Source: Thermoplasmata archaeon
Lineage (GTDB): Archaea; Thermoplasmatota; E2; UBA9212
Direction of reading: 5' to 3'
DNA: 5,025 bases
Assembly (NCBI GenBank): GCA_013329495.1
Contig: DUKC01000065.1
Coordinates: forward strand, 1-5,025
In this document: positions 1-5,025 of the stretch, piece after piece
Position numbering within the stretch: the stretch's first letter is position 1
How the letters are laid out: each line of letters opens with the position of its first letter
Translations under genes and position numbers: made by a program
Notes under the pieces: model-generated
What the model was told of the DNA's origin: nothing
The model's database searches: none
The model's input: only the letters and a program-made list of their open reading frames with translations

Positions 1-235
1 TTTATCAACTTTGCCAACTACTGTTATAAGTGTAGGCCATACGGATTTTTTAGAACAAATGTGGTAGTGTTAGCTTTATAAGGAATGTTTGACTTTTATG
101 ATAAGGGGAGAGTAGGATCAAAAGAACTATCCGAACCATCTGCGATTCTGAAGGCTTTAGAATTTTATTCGTAGTGATCTGCTTTTTATGCGGTCTTTAC
201 CGGGCACAAGATGCCGAAGATTTTGAGCCTTTTGC
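1..235. other. edge segment without a supported gene
   Basis: No complete gene is convincing here. On the plus strand one frame is open from the window edge to a TAG at 65-67 and reads as a short tail (…TVISVGHTDFLEQMW), which could be the C-terminus of a plus-strand gene starting outside the window and converging on the racemase gene. With only 21 codons this cannot be tested from the sequence. A 29-codon frame at 85-174 (ATG preceded by AGGA) has no recognisable features. No tRNA fold or strong hairpin terminator was seen. Confidence 0.4.
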
Positions 236-907
236 TTAGACTCCAAACCGCTTTTTAGCAAGATACCAAGCAAACAAACCCGCAGCAAGAACGGGATCCA
301 AAACAGGAATCCCAACTTCGCTTTCTAATTCCTGAGCGATCCCTATGCTTGAAAAGCCTGTACAGGCTAAAGCAATAACTTTGGCTCCCCTCTGCTTTAA
401 TTGTTTTGTCGCTATCAAAGAGCTCTTCTTCGCTTCTTTCTTCATTAGATCCAGCGTCGTTTTCACTCCGTAGGGCTTTGACTCTGCAACCAAACAACTT
501 CCCAAGATTTCCTTTATTGTCTGAGGTGTCCGGTCGCCAATTCCTAAGACTCCCACTTTGTTGCTATAAACCAGGGATAGGGAGGCTACCGCACTCCCAG
601 CACCTATTATTGGAGTGTTCAATTGCTCCTTCAAAGCCACGACACCTGGATCGGCTGCGCAGCTGACTATGATGGCTCTGACTCCTACTTCTTCCTCAAA
701 CTTTAATCCTAGGTCTATGACTTTTCGGATTGCGGCTTTCTCGCTTTCTTTGTCATAAATGCCTTTGGATTGGTCAGGAATGCATCTTGTAATTATGCTT
801 AAATCTGAGAAGTGGCTCTCTATCGATTTTCCGTGACTTTCTAAGAGTTCTTTGTCTTTAACGGTTAAGACTCGTACCAGTCCAATTTTTCTTTTATGCA
901 CCTTCAT
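236..907 (-). CDS. Asp/Glu/hydantoin racemase family protein
   Basis: This is a probable 223-residue cytoplasmic protein of the aspartate/glutamate/hydantoin racemase superfamily, whose members interconvert amino-acid or hydantoin stereoisomers without cofactor using two cysteines as acid and base. Both cysteines are visible: Cys83 in SCAADPG and Cys182 in ACTGFSSIG, each at the end of a hydrophobic beta strand as expected for the two pseudo-symmetric lobes. VGVLGIGDRTPQT (118-130) opens the second lobe, and GIPVLDPVLAA (199-209) is the typical C-terminal stretch; the length is normal. I chose the ATG at 907 rather than the upstream ATG at 955 because a GAGGTG ribosome binding site lies 8 nt before it, the conserved first strand (KIGLVRVLTV) begins just after it, and the longer form would overlap the C69 gene by 35 bases. 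It lies 13 nt after that gene's stop, so the two are probably co-transcribed and translationally coupled. The substrate is unknown; maleate isomerase-like or AroM-like relatives are alternatives. Confidence 0.85.
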   Translation of the reverse strand: MKVHKRKIGLVRVLTVKDKELLESHGKSIESHFSDLSIITRCIPDQSKGIYDKESEKAAIRKVIDLGLKFEEEVGVRAIIVSCAADPGVVALKEQLNTPIIGAGSAVASLSLVYSNKVGVLGIGDRTPQTIKEILGSCLVAESKPYGVKTTLDLMKKEAKKSSLIATKQLKQRGAKVIALACTGFSSIGIAQELESEVGIPVLDPVLAAGLFAWYLAKKRFGV

Positions 908-915
908 TATTGGCA

Positions 916-921
916 CACCTC
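916..921 (-). promoter_or_regulatory. Shine-Dalgarno site deciding the racemase start
   Basis: The minus strand reads GAGGTG, complementary to the archaeal 16S rRNA 3' tail, with 8 nt between it and the ATG at 907. It begins on the last base of the upstream C69 stop codon (TAG, 921-923). This arrangement supports translational coupling and decides against the upstream ATG at 955. Confidence 0.75.
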
Positions 922-2303
922 TAGCTCTTTGTGTTGCTCCGTTCAAATTGTTCATTCAGAGTATTCGCCACATTAGTTGCTTCTAAAATACACCACCTGT
1001 TGAATTTGTCTAGCAAAGAGAGGGCTTCACTTTCTCTGTTCATCTTATTTAGTTCAGAGACCTTTTTCTCTATCTTTGGAATTTCCCTCATCCAGCTTTT
1101 TTCAATCTTATCGAATTTAGCTCTGGTTGCTTGATGCCTTCCCTGATAGTCTTTGTCGATCTCGCGTTGCAAATTTTCGAATAACCACCAAGCGGAATCG
1201 CTTCCTCCGCTGACCAACTCACGAGGCACTTCACCTGTTGGGAGCCAAAAAGGAATATAAACGCTTGTGCAGGGAGAAGATAAGGCAATCCAGACAACAC
1301 TTAATTCTGGAAAATCCTTCCTGAGTTCAACCACCATAGATGAGCCAGTTCGATCTACACAAATGGTCCTGTGGGGAGATTTATGTGGGGGGTAGTAGTA
1401 GAGTTTAGTTCCTTCATAGTGATCTCTCATTATCTCCTTAAAATCGCTCGGCTTCAAAGAGCCTTTTCTAGCTTCTAAAAGATTTGTGGCCCTTTCCCAT
1501 CTAATTTGTGAACTTTCCACAGGCCATTGCTTGCTATAAGCTAACGCAAAATTAAAGTCTCTCTTCGACTTGCACCATCCTTGCTCGATAGCATAACTTA
1601 CCAGATCTTTGCTTGCCAGGTTCCAATCCGTGGTTATTTGAAATTGGTTTGCTCTTGCATCCACTCCGTTGACCTTTATGGCACACCAGTGATAAACGGT
1701 ACTTTCCAAAATCCAGCTTTCTTTCGGATCTGCTATGATGTATATTTGTCCAGTTATCGCAGGAGAGTCCTCTACTCTCTGGCCGTACCTTTCTATCAAC
1801 CCCCCCATTACCTTCACGGCTTCTCTTACGTTCTTGGCCCTTTCTAGCCCTAATCTGCAAACATCGGGGGTGCTTAATCCTCCTTCGGAATCCACAAATT
1901 TCTCTTTACTCTCGACGGCATTTATGGTGATCACGACCCCATGCTCGTTGACACCCATGCCAACTCCCCATTGAGAGGGAAGCTTCATCCCCATCCATCC
2001 GTAAGTGATTGGGACTTGAGGTATTTCGATGTACTCGCATCTCACCTTAGAATTGGCAGGATGCCCTTCTCTTTTTTTCATGTCCAACACCTGGCAATCA
2101 TTTGGACTTAGATCCTTGTTCTTTGCGATTAAGACCCTACCATTTGAGGTTGAGCTTCGATCTGCTACAATAGCGGTGCATTGCTCTAGATTCTTTTCTT
2201 TATCATTTTGGAGGGGAGAACCAAACAAGCTGACTGCTGAAAAATCCACGAATAGGAATAAAACAAAAAATATTGTCAAATACCTTTTAATATATTGACT
2301 CAT
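921..2303 (-). CDS. secreted peptidase C69 family (dipeptidase/secernin-like) Ntn-hydrolase
   Basis: This 460-residue protein is predicted to be an exported Ntn-hydrolase that cleaves dipeptides or related amide bonds. Residues 1-29 look like a Sec signal peptide: a basic start (YIKRY) followed by a strongly hydrophobic core (LTIFFVLFLFV). Cys42 in EQCTAIVADRS aligns with the N-terminal nucleophile of C69 enzymes and would be exposed by removing the preceding propeptide. Family landmarks follow in order: GRVLIAKNKD (55-64), WGVGMGVNEHGVVI (112-125), GLSTPDVCRLGLERA (142-156), IADPKESWILES (190-201), RANQFQITTDW (217-227), and the strand-rich end from TICVDRTG (313-320) to SVYIPFW (347-353). 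Residues about 370-455 are charged, helical and coiled-coil-prone. A TATA box about 27 nt before the ATG, with no well-spaced Shine-Dalgarno site, suggests a leaderless mRNA. The racemase gene follows 13 nt downstream. A C45-like acyltransferase or amidase is less likely; the substrate is not determined. Confidence 0.88.
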   Translation of the reverse strand: MSQYIKRYLTIFFVLFLFVDFSAVSLFGSPLQNDKEKNLEQCTAIVADRSSTSNGRVLIAKNKDLSPNDCQVLDMKKREGHPANSKVRCEYIEIPQVPITYGWMGMKLPSQWGVGMGVNEHGVVITINAVESKEKFVDSEGGLSTPDVCRLGLERAKNVREAVKVMGGLIERYGQRVEDSPAITGQIYIIADPKESWILESTVYHWCAIKVNGVDARANQFQITTDWNLASKDLVSYAIEQGWCKSKRDFNFALAYSKQWPVESSQIRWERATNLLEARKGSLKPSDFKEIMRDHYEGTKLYYYPPHKSPHRTICVDRTGSSMVVELRKDFPELSVVWIALSSPCTSVYIPFWLPTGEVPRELVSGGSDSAWWLFENLQREIDKDYQGRHQATRAKFDKIEKSWMREIPKIEKKVSELNKMNRESEALSLLDKFNRWCILEATNVANTLNEQFERSNTKS

Positions 2304-2325
2304 TCCTCTTTTATTCTTTCGAAGG

Positions 2326-2333
2326 TATTTAAA
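2326..2333 (-). promoter_or_regulatory. archaeal TATA box for the C69 peptidase gene
   Basis: The minus strand reads TTTAAATA, a close match to the archaeal box A consensus. Its centre is about 27 nt before the ATG at 2303, so transcription should start at or within a few bases of the start codon, giving a leaderless or nearly leaderless message for the C69-racemase pair. The box overlaps a 10-base palindrome (TTAAATTTAA, 2329-2338), so a plus-strand reading is possible too. Confidence 0.6.
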
Positions 2334-2396
2334 TTTAAGGCTAGGTCGGGTGGTTCCAATAAAAATGATTGCCTTGGAGCTTTTTTTATTTGAAAG

Positions 2397-2477
2397 ATTG
2401 CATTTTTTGCTAATGCCATCAAATGCGCATAACTAAGATTAGTGATTTTGTGGGCAAAAAAGCAAAAATGTTGCAAT
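2397..2477. repeat. imperfect inverted repeat in the divergent promoter region
   Basis: The left arm ATTGCATTTTTTGC (2397-2410) pairs with the right arm GCAAAAATGTTGCAAT (2462-2477). They are complementary over nearly their full length, with one two-base gap and one mismatch at the gap. The arms are separated by 51 bases. It could be a regulator-binding site with two half-operators, a structure in an untranslated leader, or a chance product of AT-rich sequence. Confidence 0.4.
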
Positions 2478-2540
2478 TTTGGGGGTACAAACAAAAAAGT
2501 TAAAGTAATCAATAACACATACATTAAATAGAAAAAGAAA

Positions 2541-3818
2541 ATGGATCGAAGAGAAAAGACAAAGTCTAGCTGGCTGGGAGAGGTAGCCAAAGTAATTAGT
2601 CCAAAATATCCTGTTTTAAATGTAATAACTCAACCCATATGGAATCCATATGTTGAGCGAACAGTCAAGATCTGGAATGACCAGCATCCCAGGGGTTGGC
2701 TTGAATTAAAACTCAGTCAAGTTGGATATGAGAGTCTTAAAGAAAGAGTGAAAGGAGTTATTGGGGAAGGGGAGGAAACGCCCGACCTCTTCTTGATGGA
2801 TTCGATCTGGGTGGCGGAATTTGCAAAGGAGGGGTTAATTATTCCGTTAGAGGAGGTTGATCCAAACATATTCGGAGACCACTTAAAGAATTTTTATCTA
2901 CCGATCGTAAAAGGCGATTCGTGGAAGGGAAAACATTACGCCATTAGGACCGGATGCGACATTCCTCTACTTTGGTATAGGAAAGATTGGTTTGAGAAAG
3001 AAAAAGTTTCTCCCCCAGAAACCTGGGATGACTTGGTTAAAGTTGCAACTCACTTTAATCAGCCTTCAATAAAAGAGAAATACGGTTTGGATTATCCTTT
3101 AGTGTTTGTGGCTGGAATTAACGGTGGGGAAGAAACAACCTTTACACTTTTGCCTTTCTTTTGGTCAAATGGAGGAGATTTGATTTCGGATAAGAAAGTC
3201 GCTTTGCTGTCTGACCAAAACAGGGAAACGTTAGGATATCTAAAGGATCTCATACATAAGCATAAGATTGTATCTCCAGAAGTCGTGAGTTATGACTGGG
3301 ATGTGCCTGGCATGCTGTTCGGTAAAGGAAAGGTAGCCATGGGTATTGGAGGAGCTCGTCCACTGACCATAATCCAAGAAAATGCCAATTGGACGTCCGA
3401 AGAAGCGAAACAAAAATTTGGCACCACAACTCTTCCTATTCCGCCTAACGGGAAGAGAGTTGCGAATACTGGAGGTATGGCATACGCCATCTGTGAAGGC
3501 TCCAAAAACAAAGAGGTTGCTTTGGATATAATCAAATTGATAACTGGAAAAGAGATAATGTACGAGTTCTGTGTTAAAAGGGGATTGCTTCCAGTAAGAA
3601 AAGATGTTGTGGAAATGATTAAGAGTGATTTTCTGATAAAAACTTCCAAATACTTAGAATTTGCAAAAACCAGGCCAAATCTCTCCAATTACTCAGAAAT
3701 TTCTAGGCAATTTCAGACCATGCTGGAGAGGGCTCTCTCAGAGTCATTATCTGTAGAGGATGCGCTGAAAGGTGCGGCGGAGAGCGTGTCATTTATTACA
3801 GGGTATCAAAAAATTTAA
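2541..3818 (+). CDS. family 1 extracellular-type solute-binding protein lacking a signal peptide
   Basis: This 425-residue protein has the two-lobe fold of family 1 ABC solute-binding proteins (MalE/UgpB type), which bind sugars or glycerol-phosphate-like ligands for import. Visible landmarks are the first strand VLNVITQP (25-32), PDLFLMDSIWVAEFAKEGLI (81-100), LLWYRKDWF (143-151) followed by PPETWDDL (158-165), FFWSNGGDLIS (206-216), GKGKVAMGIGG (261-271), PIPPNGKRVANTGGMAYAI (299-317) and RGLLPVRKDV (347-356). The fold begins near residue 25 and is of normal length. The first 22 residues are polar and charged, with no hydrophobic core, twin-arginine motif or lipobox cysteine, and all three frames upstream have stops (TAG 2529, TAA 2525, TAA 2506). 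It is therefore predicted to stay in the cytoplasm or to use a non-standard export route. No permease or ATPase gene is nearby. There is no Shine-Dalgarno site, but no alternative start precedes the conserved core. The ligand is unknown. Confidence 0.88.
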   Translation: MDRREKTKSSWLGEVAKVISPKYPVLNVITQPIWNPYVERTVKIWNDQHPRGWLELKLSQVGYESLKERVKGVIGEGEETPDLFLMDSIWVAEFAKEGLIIPLEEVDPNIFGDHLKNFYLPIVKGDSWKGKHYAIRTGCDIPLLWYRKDWFEKEKVSPPETWDDLVKVATHFNQPSIKEKYGLDYPLVFVAGINGGEETTFTLLPFFWSNGGDLISDKKVALLSDQNRETLGYLKDLIHKHKIVSPEVVSYDWDVPGMLFGKGKVAMGIGGARPLTIIQENANWTSEEAKQKFGTTTLPIPPNGKRVANTGGMAYAICEGSKNKEVALDIIKLITGKEIMYEFCVKRGLLPVRKDVVEMIKSDFLIKTSKYLEFAKTRPNLSNYSEISRQFQTMLERALSESLSVEDALKGAAESVSFITGYQKI

Positions 3819-3832
3819 AGCTTTATTTTATT
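3807..3832. terminator. possible bidirectional AT-rich terminator
   Basis: Two converging genes end near here. Just past the solute-binding gene's stop the plus strand reads CTTTATTTTATT (3821-3832). On the minus strand, beyond rnp4, there is a run of six T at about 3808-3813. Archaeal termination commonly uses T-rich tracts without a stem, so both could serve. No strong hairpin is present, and the evidence is only compositional. Confidence 0.3.
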
Positions 3833-3881
3833 AAGAGAGAGCACTAGGTTGGCTGTTTATCTTATGCCCACACCCTTTCCT

Positions 3882-4241
3882 CTAGATTATAGGTTTTGAA
3901 TCCAGCTTTTTCCTTCGTGCCTTGATTTCTTTGAAGAAAGGAAAGCGAGAGTGCTTTCCGCAGCTAGAACAATAAACACTAACATATCCTTTTCTTGTTC
4001 TTACTCTTCCATTTACTCCCGGGAGTGTATAGTTATAACAGTGTTTGCATATCCTTCTTTTGTATTTACTAGGTAAGGGATACTGATATTTCATTGCAAT
4101 TTTTCTTGCCAGTTCTACGTATCTGTTTGCCCTTTCAAAATTATGCTCCAACGCTGCCTCGTCGGCAAGGCTGAACAACCTATCAATTCTAGAGATTGCG
4201 ATTTCAATAAGTTCTGATTCTTGCTTTCTTCTGTAAACCAT
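3882..4241 (-). CDS. rnp4: ribonuclease P protein component 4 (Rpp21/Rpr2 family)
   Basis: This 119-residue protein is the archaeal counterpart of eukaryotic Rpp21/Rpr2, a protein subunit of RNase P that works with the catalytic RNA to remove 5' leaders from precursor tRNAs. The N-terminal half (about 8-52) is helical and contains the family pattern SRIDRLFSLADEAA and ERANRYVELARKIAMKY. The C-terminal half is a zinc ribbon with ligands Cys65 and Cys68 (CKHC) and Cys91 and Cys94 (CSSC). The basic stretch KEIKARRKK (104-112) resembles an RNA-contacting tail. In archaea this subunit pairs with component 2 (Rpp29), which is not in the window. The ATG at 4241 is fixed by an in-frame stop four codons upstream; there is no Shine-Dalgarno site, and a TATA-like element 24 nt upstream suggests a leaderless mRNA. 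Length and motifs are complete and ordinary for the family. Confidence 0.95.
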   Translation of the reverse strand: MVYRRKQESELIEIAISRIDRLFSLADEAALEHNFERANRYVELARKIAMKYQYPLPSKYKRRICKHCYNYTLPGVNGRVRTRKGYVSVYCSSCGKHSRFPFFKEIKARRKKLDSKPII

Positions 4242-4259
4242 ACTAATGTAATCTCATTA

Positions 4260-4269
4260 CTATTTAGAA
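4260..4269 (-). promoter_or_regulatory. TATA-like element for rnp4
   Basis: The minus strand reads TTCTAAATAG, with its AT-rich core centred about 24 nt before the rnp4 ATG at 4241. This spacing would place the transcription start at or very near the start codon, which agrees with the missing Shine-Dalgarno site. The match to box A is moderate. Two related motifs upstream (CGTCTAAATA, TGTCTAAACA) make the assignment less certain. Confidence 0.45.
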
Positions 4270-4288
4270 GAATTTGTGTCGTAACGAG

Positions 4289-4324
4289 TATTTAGACGCT
4301 GTCAACAAATGTTTAGACACTGCC
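4289..4324. repeat. two-unit direct repeat, 21-base period
   Basis: TTTAGACGCTG at 4291-4301 is repeated as TTTAGACACTG at 4312-4322, with one mismatch in 11 bases and starts 21 bases apart. A partial third copy, TATTTAGA, occurs at 4261-4268. On the minus strand the units read CAGYGTCTAAA. The outer sequences GTGTC (4276-4280) and GACAC (4316-4320) are also inverted relative to each other. This could be a tandem regulator site upstream of rnp4, or a relic of a transposon end. Confidence 0.5.
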
Positions 4325-4343
4325 CAGAAAATTTACCTGCCTC

Positions 4344-4619
4344 TCACTTCGTAAGGTAGATTTCCATGCTTGACACGCTGGTTTCTCCTCTTTCGTTTGT
4401 GACCTTTTCAGTTGATATTTTTATGTCTTTTAGTTTTACGCCGTCTACAAAGCGGTTGCGAACGATCTCCGCAACGTCAACAGCCCTCGATATTGCTCTT
4501 CCTCTTGCCTTTATGGCAATTTCGTCAAAGCCGTTGTTGAATATGGTTACCGCGGCCAATACATAATTCATTGTTGGTTTCTTTCCGATATATATGATTT
4601 GTTCTTCTTCTTCCGGCAT
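4344..4619 (-). CDS. albA: DNA/RNA-binding protein Alba
   Basis: This 91-residue protein is Alba, a small basic dimeric chromatin protein abundant in many archaea that coats double-stranded DNA and also binds RNA. The diagnostic N-terminal block is [15 protein letters not shown] (9-23); Lys13 and Lys14 correspond to the DNA-contacting lysine pair (one acetylated) described in Sulfolobus Alba. It continues with [20 protein letters not shown] (33-52), the helix and basic surface of the family, and the beta-hairpin part ends at MEIYLTK. The acidic start (MPEEEEQ) is a short unstructured tail. Its length is typical. The start is secured by a strong GGAGGAG site 3 nt from the ATG, and a TATA-like element lies upstream, so it probably has its own promoter although amrS ends only 55 nt upstream. 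rnp4 follows 102 nt downstream. Confidence 0.97.
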   Translation of the reverse strand: MPEEEEQIIYIGKKPTMNYVLAAVTIFNNGFDEIAIKARGRAISRAVDVAEIVRNRFVDGVKLKDIKISTEKVTNERGETSVSSMEIYLTK

Positions 4620-4622
4620 TTT

Positions 4623-4629
4623 CTCCTCC
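4623..4629 (-). promoter_or_regulatory. strong Shine-Dalgarno site of alba
   Basis: The minus strand reads GGAGGAG, with 3 nt between it and the ATG at 4619 (5 nt from the GGAGG core). It is the strongest ribosome binding site in the window, consistent with the high protein output expected of a chromatin protein. Confidence 0.8.
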
Positions 4630-4664
4630 GTTGTTTCTGTTCTAGAGAGTTAAGCTGTTTTCGC

Positions 4665-4673
4665 TATAAATAA
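4665..4673 (-). promoter_or_regulatory. possible TATA box for alba
   Basis: The minus strand reads TTATTTATA just inside and after the stop of amrS. A start about 25 nt downstream (near 4644) would leave a leader of roughly 25 nt containing the Shine-Dalgarno site. The position is sensible and the sequence is close to box A, but it is inferred from composition and spacing only. Confidence 0.45.
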
Positions 4674-4674
4674 C

Positions 4675-5025
4675 TTACGGAAACTTAAACTGATTTTTTA
4701 TTGATAGGGGCATGCCGCACGAAGAACACTTTCCATCTTTTATGCCTTTCATGTTCACAAAAAAACCGTGCCTCTCGATAACTAAGTTGTTGCAATAAGG
4801 ACAAAAGGTGTTCTCGTAACGTGTGTGGGAAATGTTTCCTAAATAGACGTACTTTAGATTCGAAGATTTGGCGAGCTCATGCGCCTTAATCAAGGTTGAT
4901 TTTGGAGTTGGTGGAACGTTGGTCAATTTGTAAGATGGAAAAAAAGCACTGAAGTGAATTGGCGTCTCTTCTCCTAATTTCTTTGCTATCCATTCGCAAA
5001 ACTTTTTTATCTCATCGGCTGAGTC
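4675..5025 (-). CDS. amrS: AmmeMemoRadiSam system radical SAM protein, C-terminal part (5' end outside window)
   Basis: The last 116 residues of the gene are present and read open to the right edge; the N-terminus, including the CX3CX2C iron-sulfur motif, lies outside. The visible part matches the family's C-terminal region: TPIHFSAFFPSYKLTNVPPT (21-40 of the fragment), where the barrel ends, then LKYVYLGNISH (57-67) and ENTFCPYC (71-78), and a second cysteine pair CSSC (100-103). These four cysteines form a probable zinc-ribbon-like knuckle at the end of the protein. Family members are radical S-adenosylmethionine enzymes found with AMMECR1 and Memo proteins; their reaction is not well established. 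A shorter reading from a TTG at 4926 is not credible, because the conserved HFSAFFPSYK motif lies upstream of it and in frame. alba follows after 55 nt, probably with its own promoter. Confidence 0.9.
   Translation of the reverse strand, partial: DSADEIKKFCEWIAKKLGEETPIHFSAFFPSYKLTNVPPTPKSTLIKAHELAKSSNLKYVYLGNISHTRYENTFCPYCNNLVIERHGFFVNMKGIKDGKCSSCGMPLSIKNQFKFP

Larger units (their letters stand above)
2304..2540. promoter_or_regulatory. divergent intergenic regulatory region
   Basis: This 237-base AT-rich gap separates the divergently transcribed C69 gene and solute-binding protein gene. Besides the TATA box on the minus strand it holds an imperfect inverted repeat (2397-2410 with 2462-2477) and an 8-base palindrome, ATGCGCAT, at 2423-2430. 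On the plus-strand side no clear TATA box sits at the expected distance from the ATG at 2541; the AT-rich stretches at 2501-2508 and 2523-2530 are weak candidates. No Shine-Dalgarno site precedes that ATG. Shared control of the two transcription units is possible but unproven. Confidence 0.45.

Noticed and set aside
85..174. A 29-codon plus-strand frame with AGGA before the ATG
   Set aside because: It is too short and has no recognisable motif, hydrophobic segment or clear promoter context.
196..216. GGCA/TGCC hairpin downstream of the racemase gene
   Set aside because: It has a four-base-pair stem with no following T-tract on the minus strand and is likely chance.
907..955. Longer racemase start at the ATG at 955
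   Set aside because: It would overlap the C69 gene by 35 bases, adds 16 residues that look unlike the family, and lacks the well-placed GAGGTG site that serves the ATG at 907.
1552..1860. A 102-codon minus-strand frame inside the C69 gene
   Set aside because: It is a shadow of the C69 reading frame; its Arg/Lys/Ser-rich sequence shows no domain, and the C69 frame has full family motifs.
2300..2590. A 96-codon minus-strand frame across the divergent gap, with a hydrophobic stretch and an ATGA overlap with the C69 start codon
   Set aside because: It runs antisense into the 5' end of the solute-binding gene, spans the TATA box of the C69 gene, has no Shine-Dalgarno site at either the first or the internal ATG (2524), and its Phe/Leu/Lys-rich composition follows from AT-rich DNA. 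The ATGA overlap is the only point in its favour.
3290..3688. A 132-codon minus-strand frame opposite the solute-binding gene
   Set aside because: It is antisense to a well-supported coding region with conserved motifs and resembles no known family.
4337..4363. Weak stem (TACCT/AGGTA) at the end of alba as a terminator
   Set aside because: The stem is only five base pairs with a 15-base loop, overlaps the coding end, and no T-run follows.

Overview
This is chromosomal DNA from an archaeon. The clearest evidence is on the right half: an Alba chromatin protein, the archaeal/eukaryotic-type RNase P zinc-ribbon subunit (component 4, Rpp21-like), and the C-terminal end of an AmmeMemoRadiSam-system radical SAM protein, all on the minus strand. 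Initiation signals also look archaeal: TATA-like boxes sit about 24-27 nt before two start codons, which fits leaderless mRNAs, while two other genes have Shine-Dalgarno sequences matching the archaeal 16S tail. The composition is moderately AT-rich. I cannot name the lineage; a Thermoproteota-like or other non-halophilic archaeon is my guess, not something the sequence proves.

Left part (about 1-2340). After a 235-base edge segment with no convincing gene, two minus-strand genes form a tight pair. The first transcribed is a secreted Ntn-hydrolase of the peptidase C69 (dipeptidase/secernin-like) family, with a signal peptide, a predicted catalytic Cys42 and a long coiled-coil-prone tail. Thirteen bases after its stop begins an Asp/Glu/hydantoin racemase-family protein with two candidate catalytic cysteines; its ribosome binding site touches the upstream stop codon. 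The pair suggests use or modification of peptides and amino acids, but the substrates are unknown.

Middle part (2304-3818). A 237-base divergent intergenic region carries a good TATA box for the C69 gene and an imperfect inverted repeat. It leads into a plus-strand gene for a family 1 (MalE/UgpB-like) ABC solute-binding protein. This protein has no visible signal peptide or lipobox, and all three upstream frames are closed within about 35 bases. No permease or ATPase gene is visible next to it.

Right part (3819-5025). The solute-binding gene converges on a minus-strand run: amrS (cut by the right edge), then alba, then rnp4. alba has a very strong Shine-Dalgarno site. The 102-base gap between alba and rnp4 holds a two-unit direct repeat with a 21-base period and a TATA-like element placed for leaderless rnp4 transcription. 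No rRNA, tRNA, CRISPR array or intact mobile element was seen. The most unusual items are the signal-less orphan solute-binding protein and the small repeat structures in the two intergenic regions.
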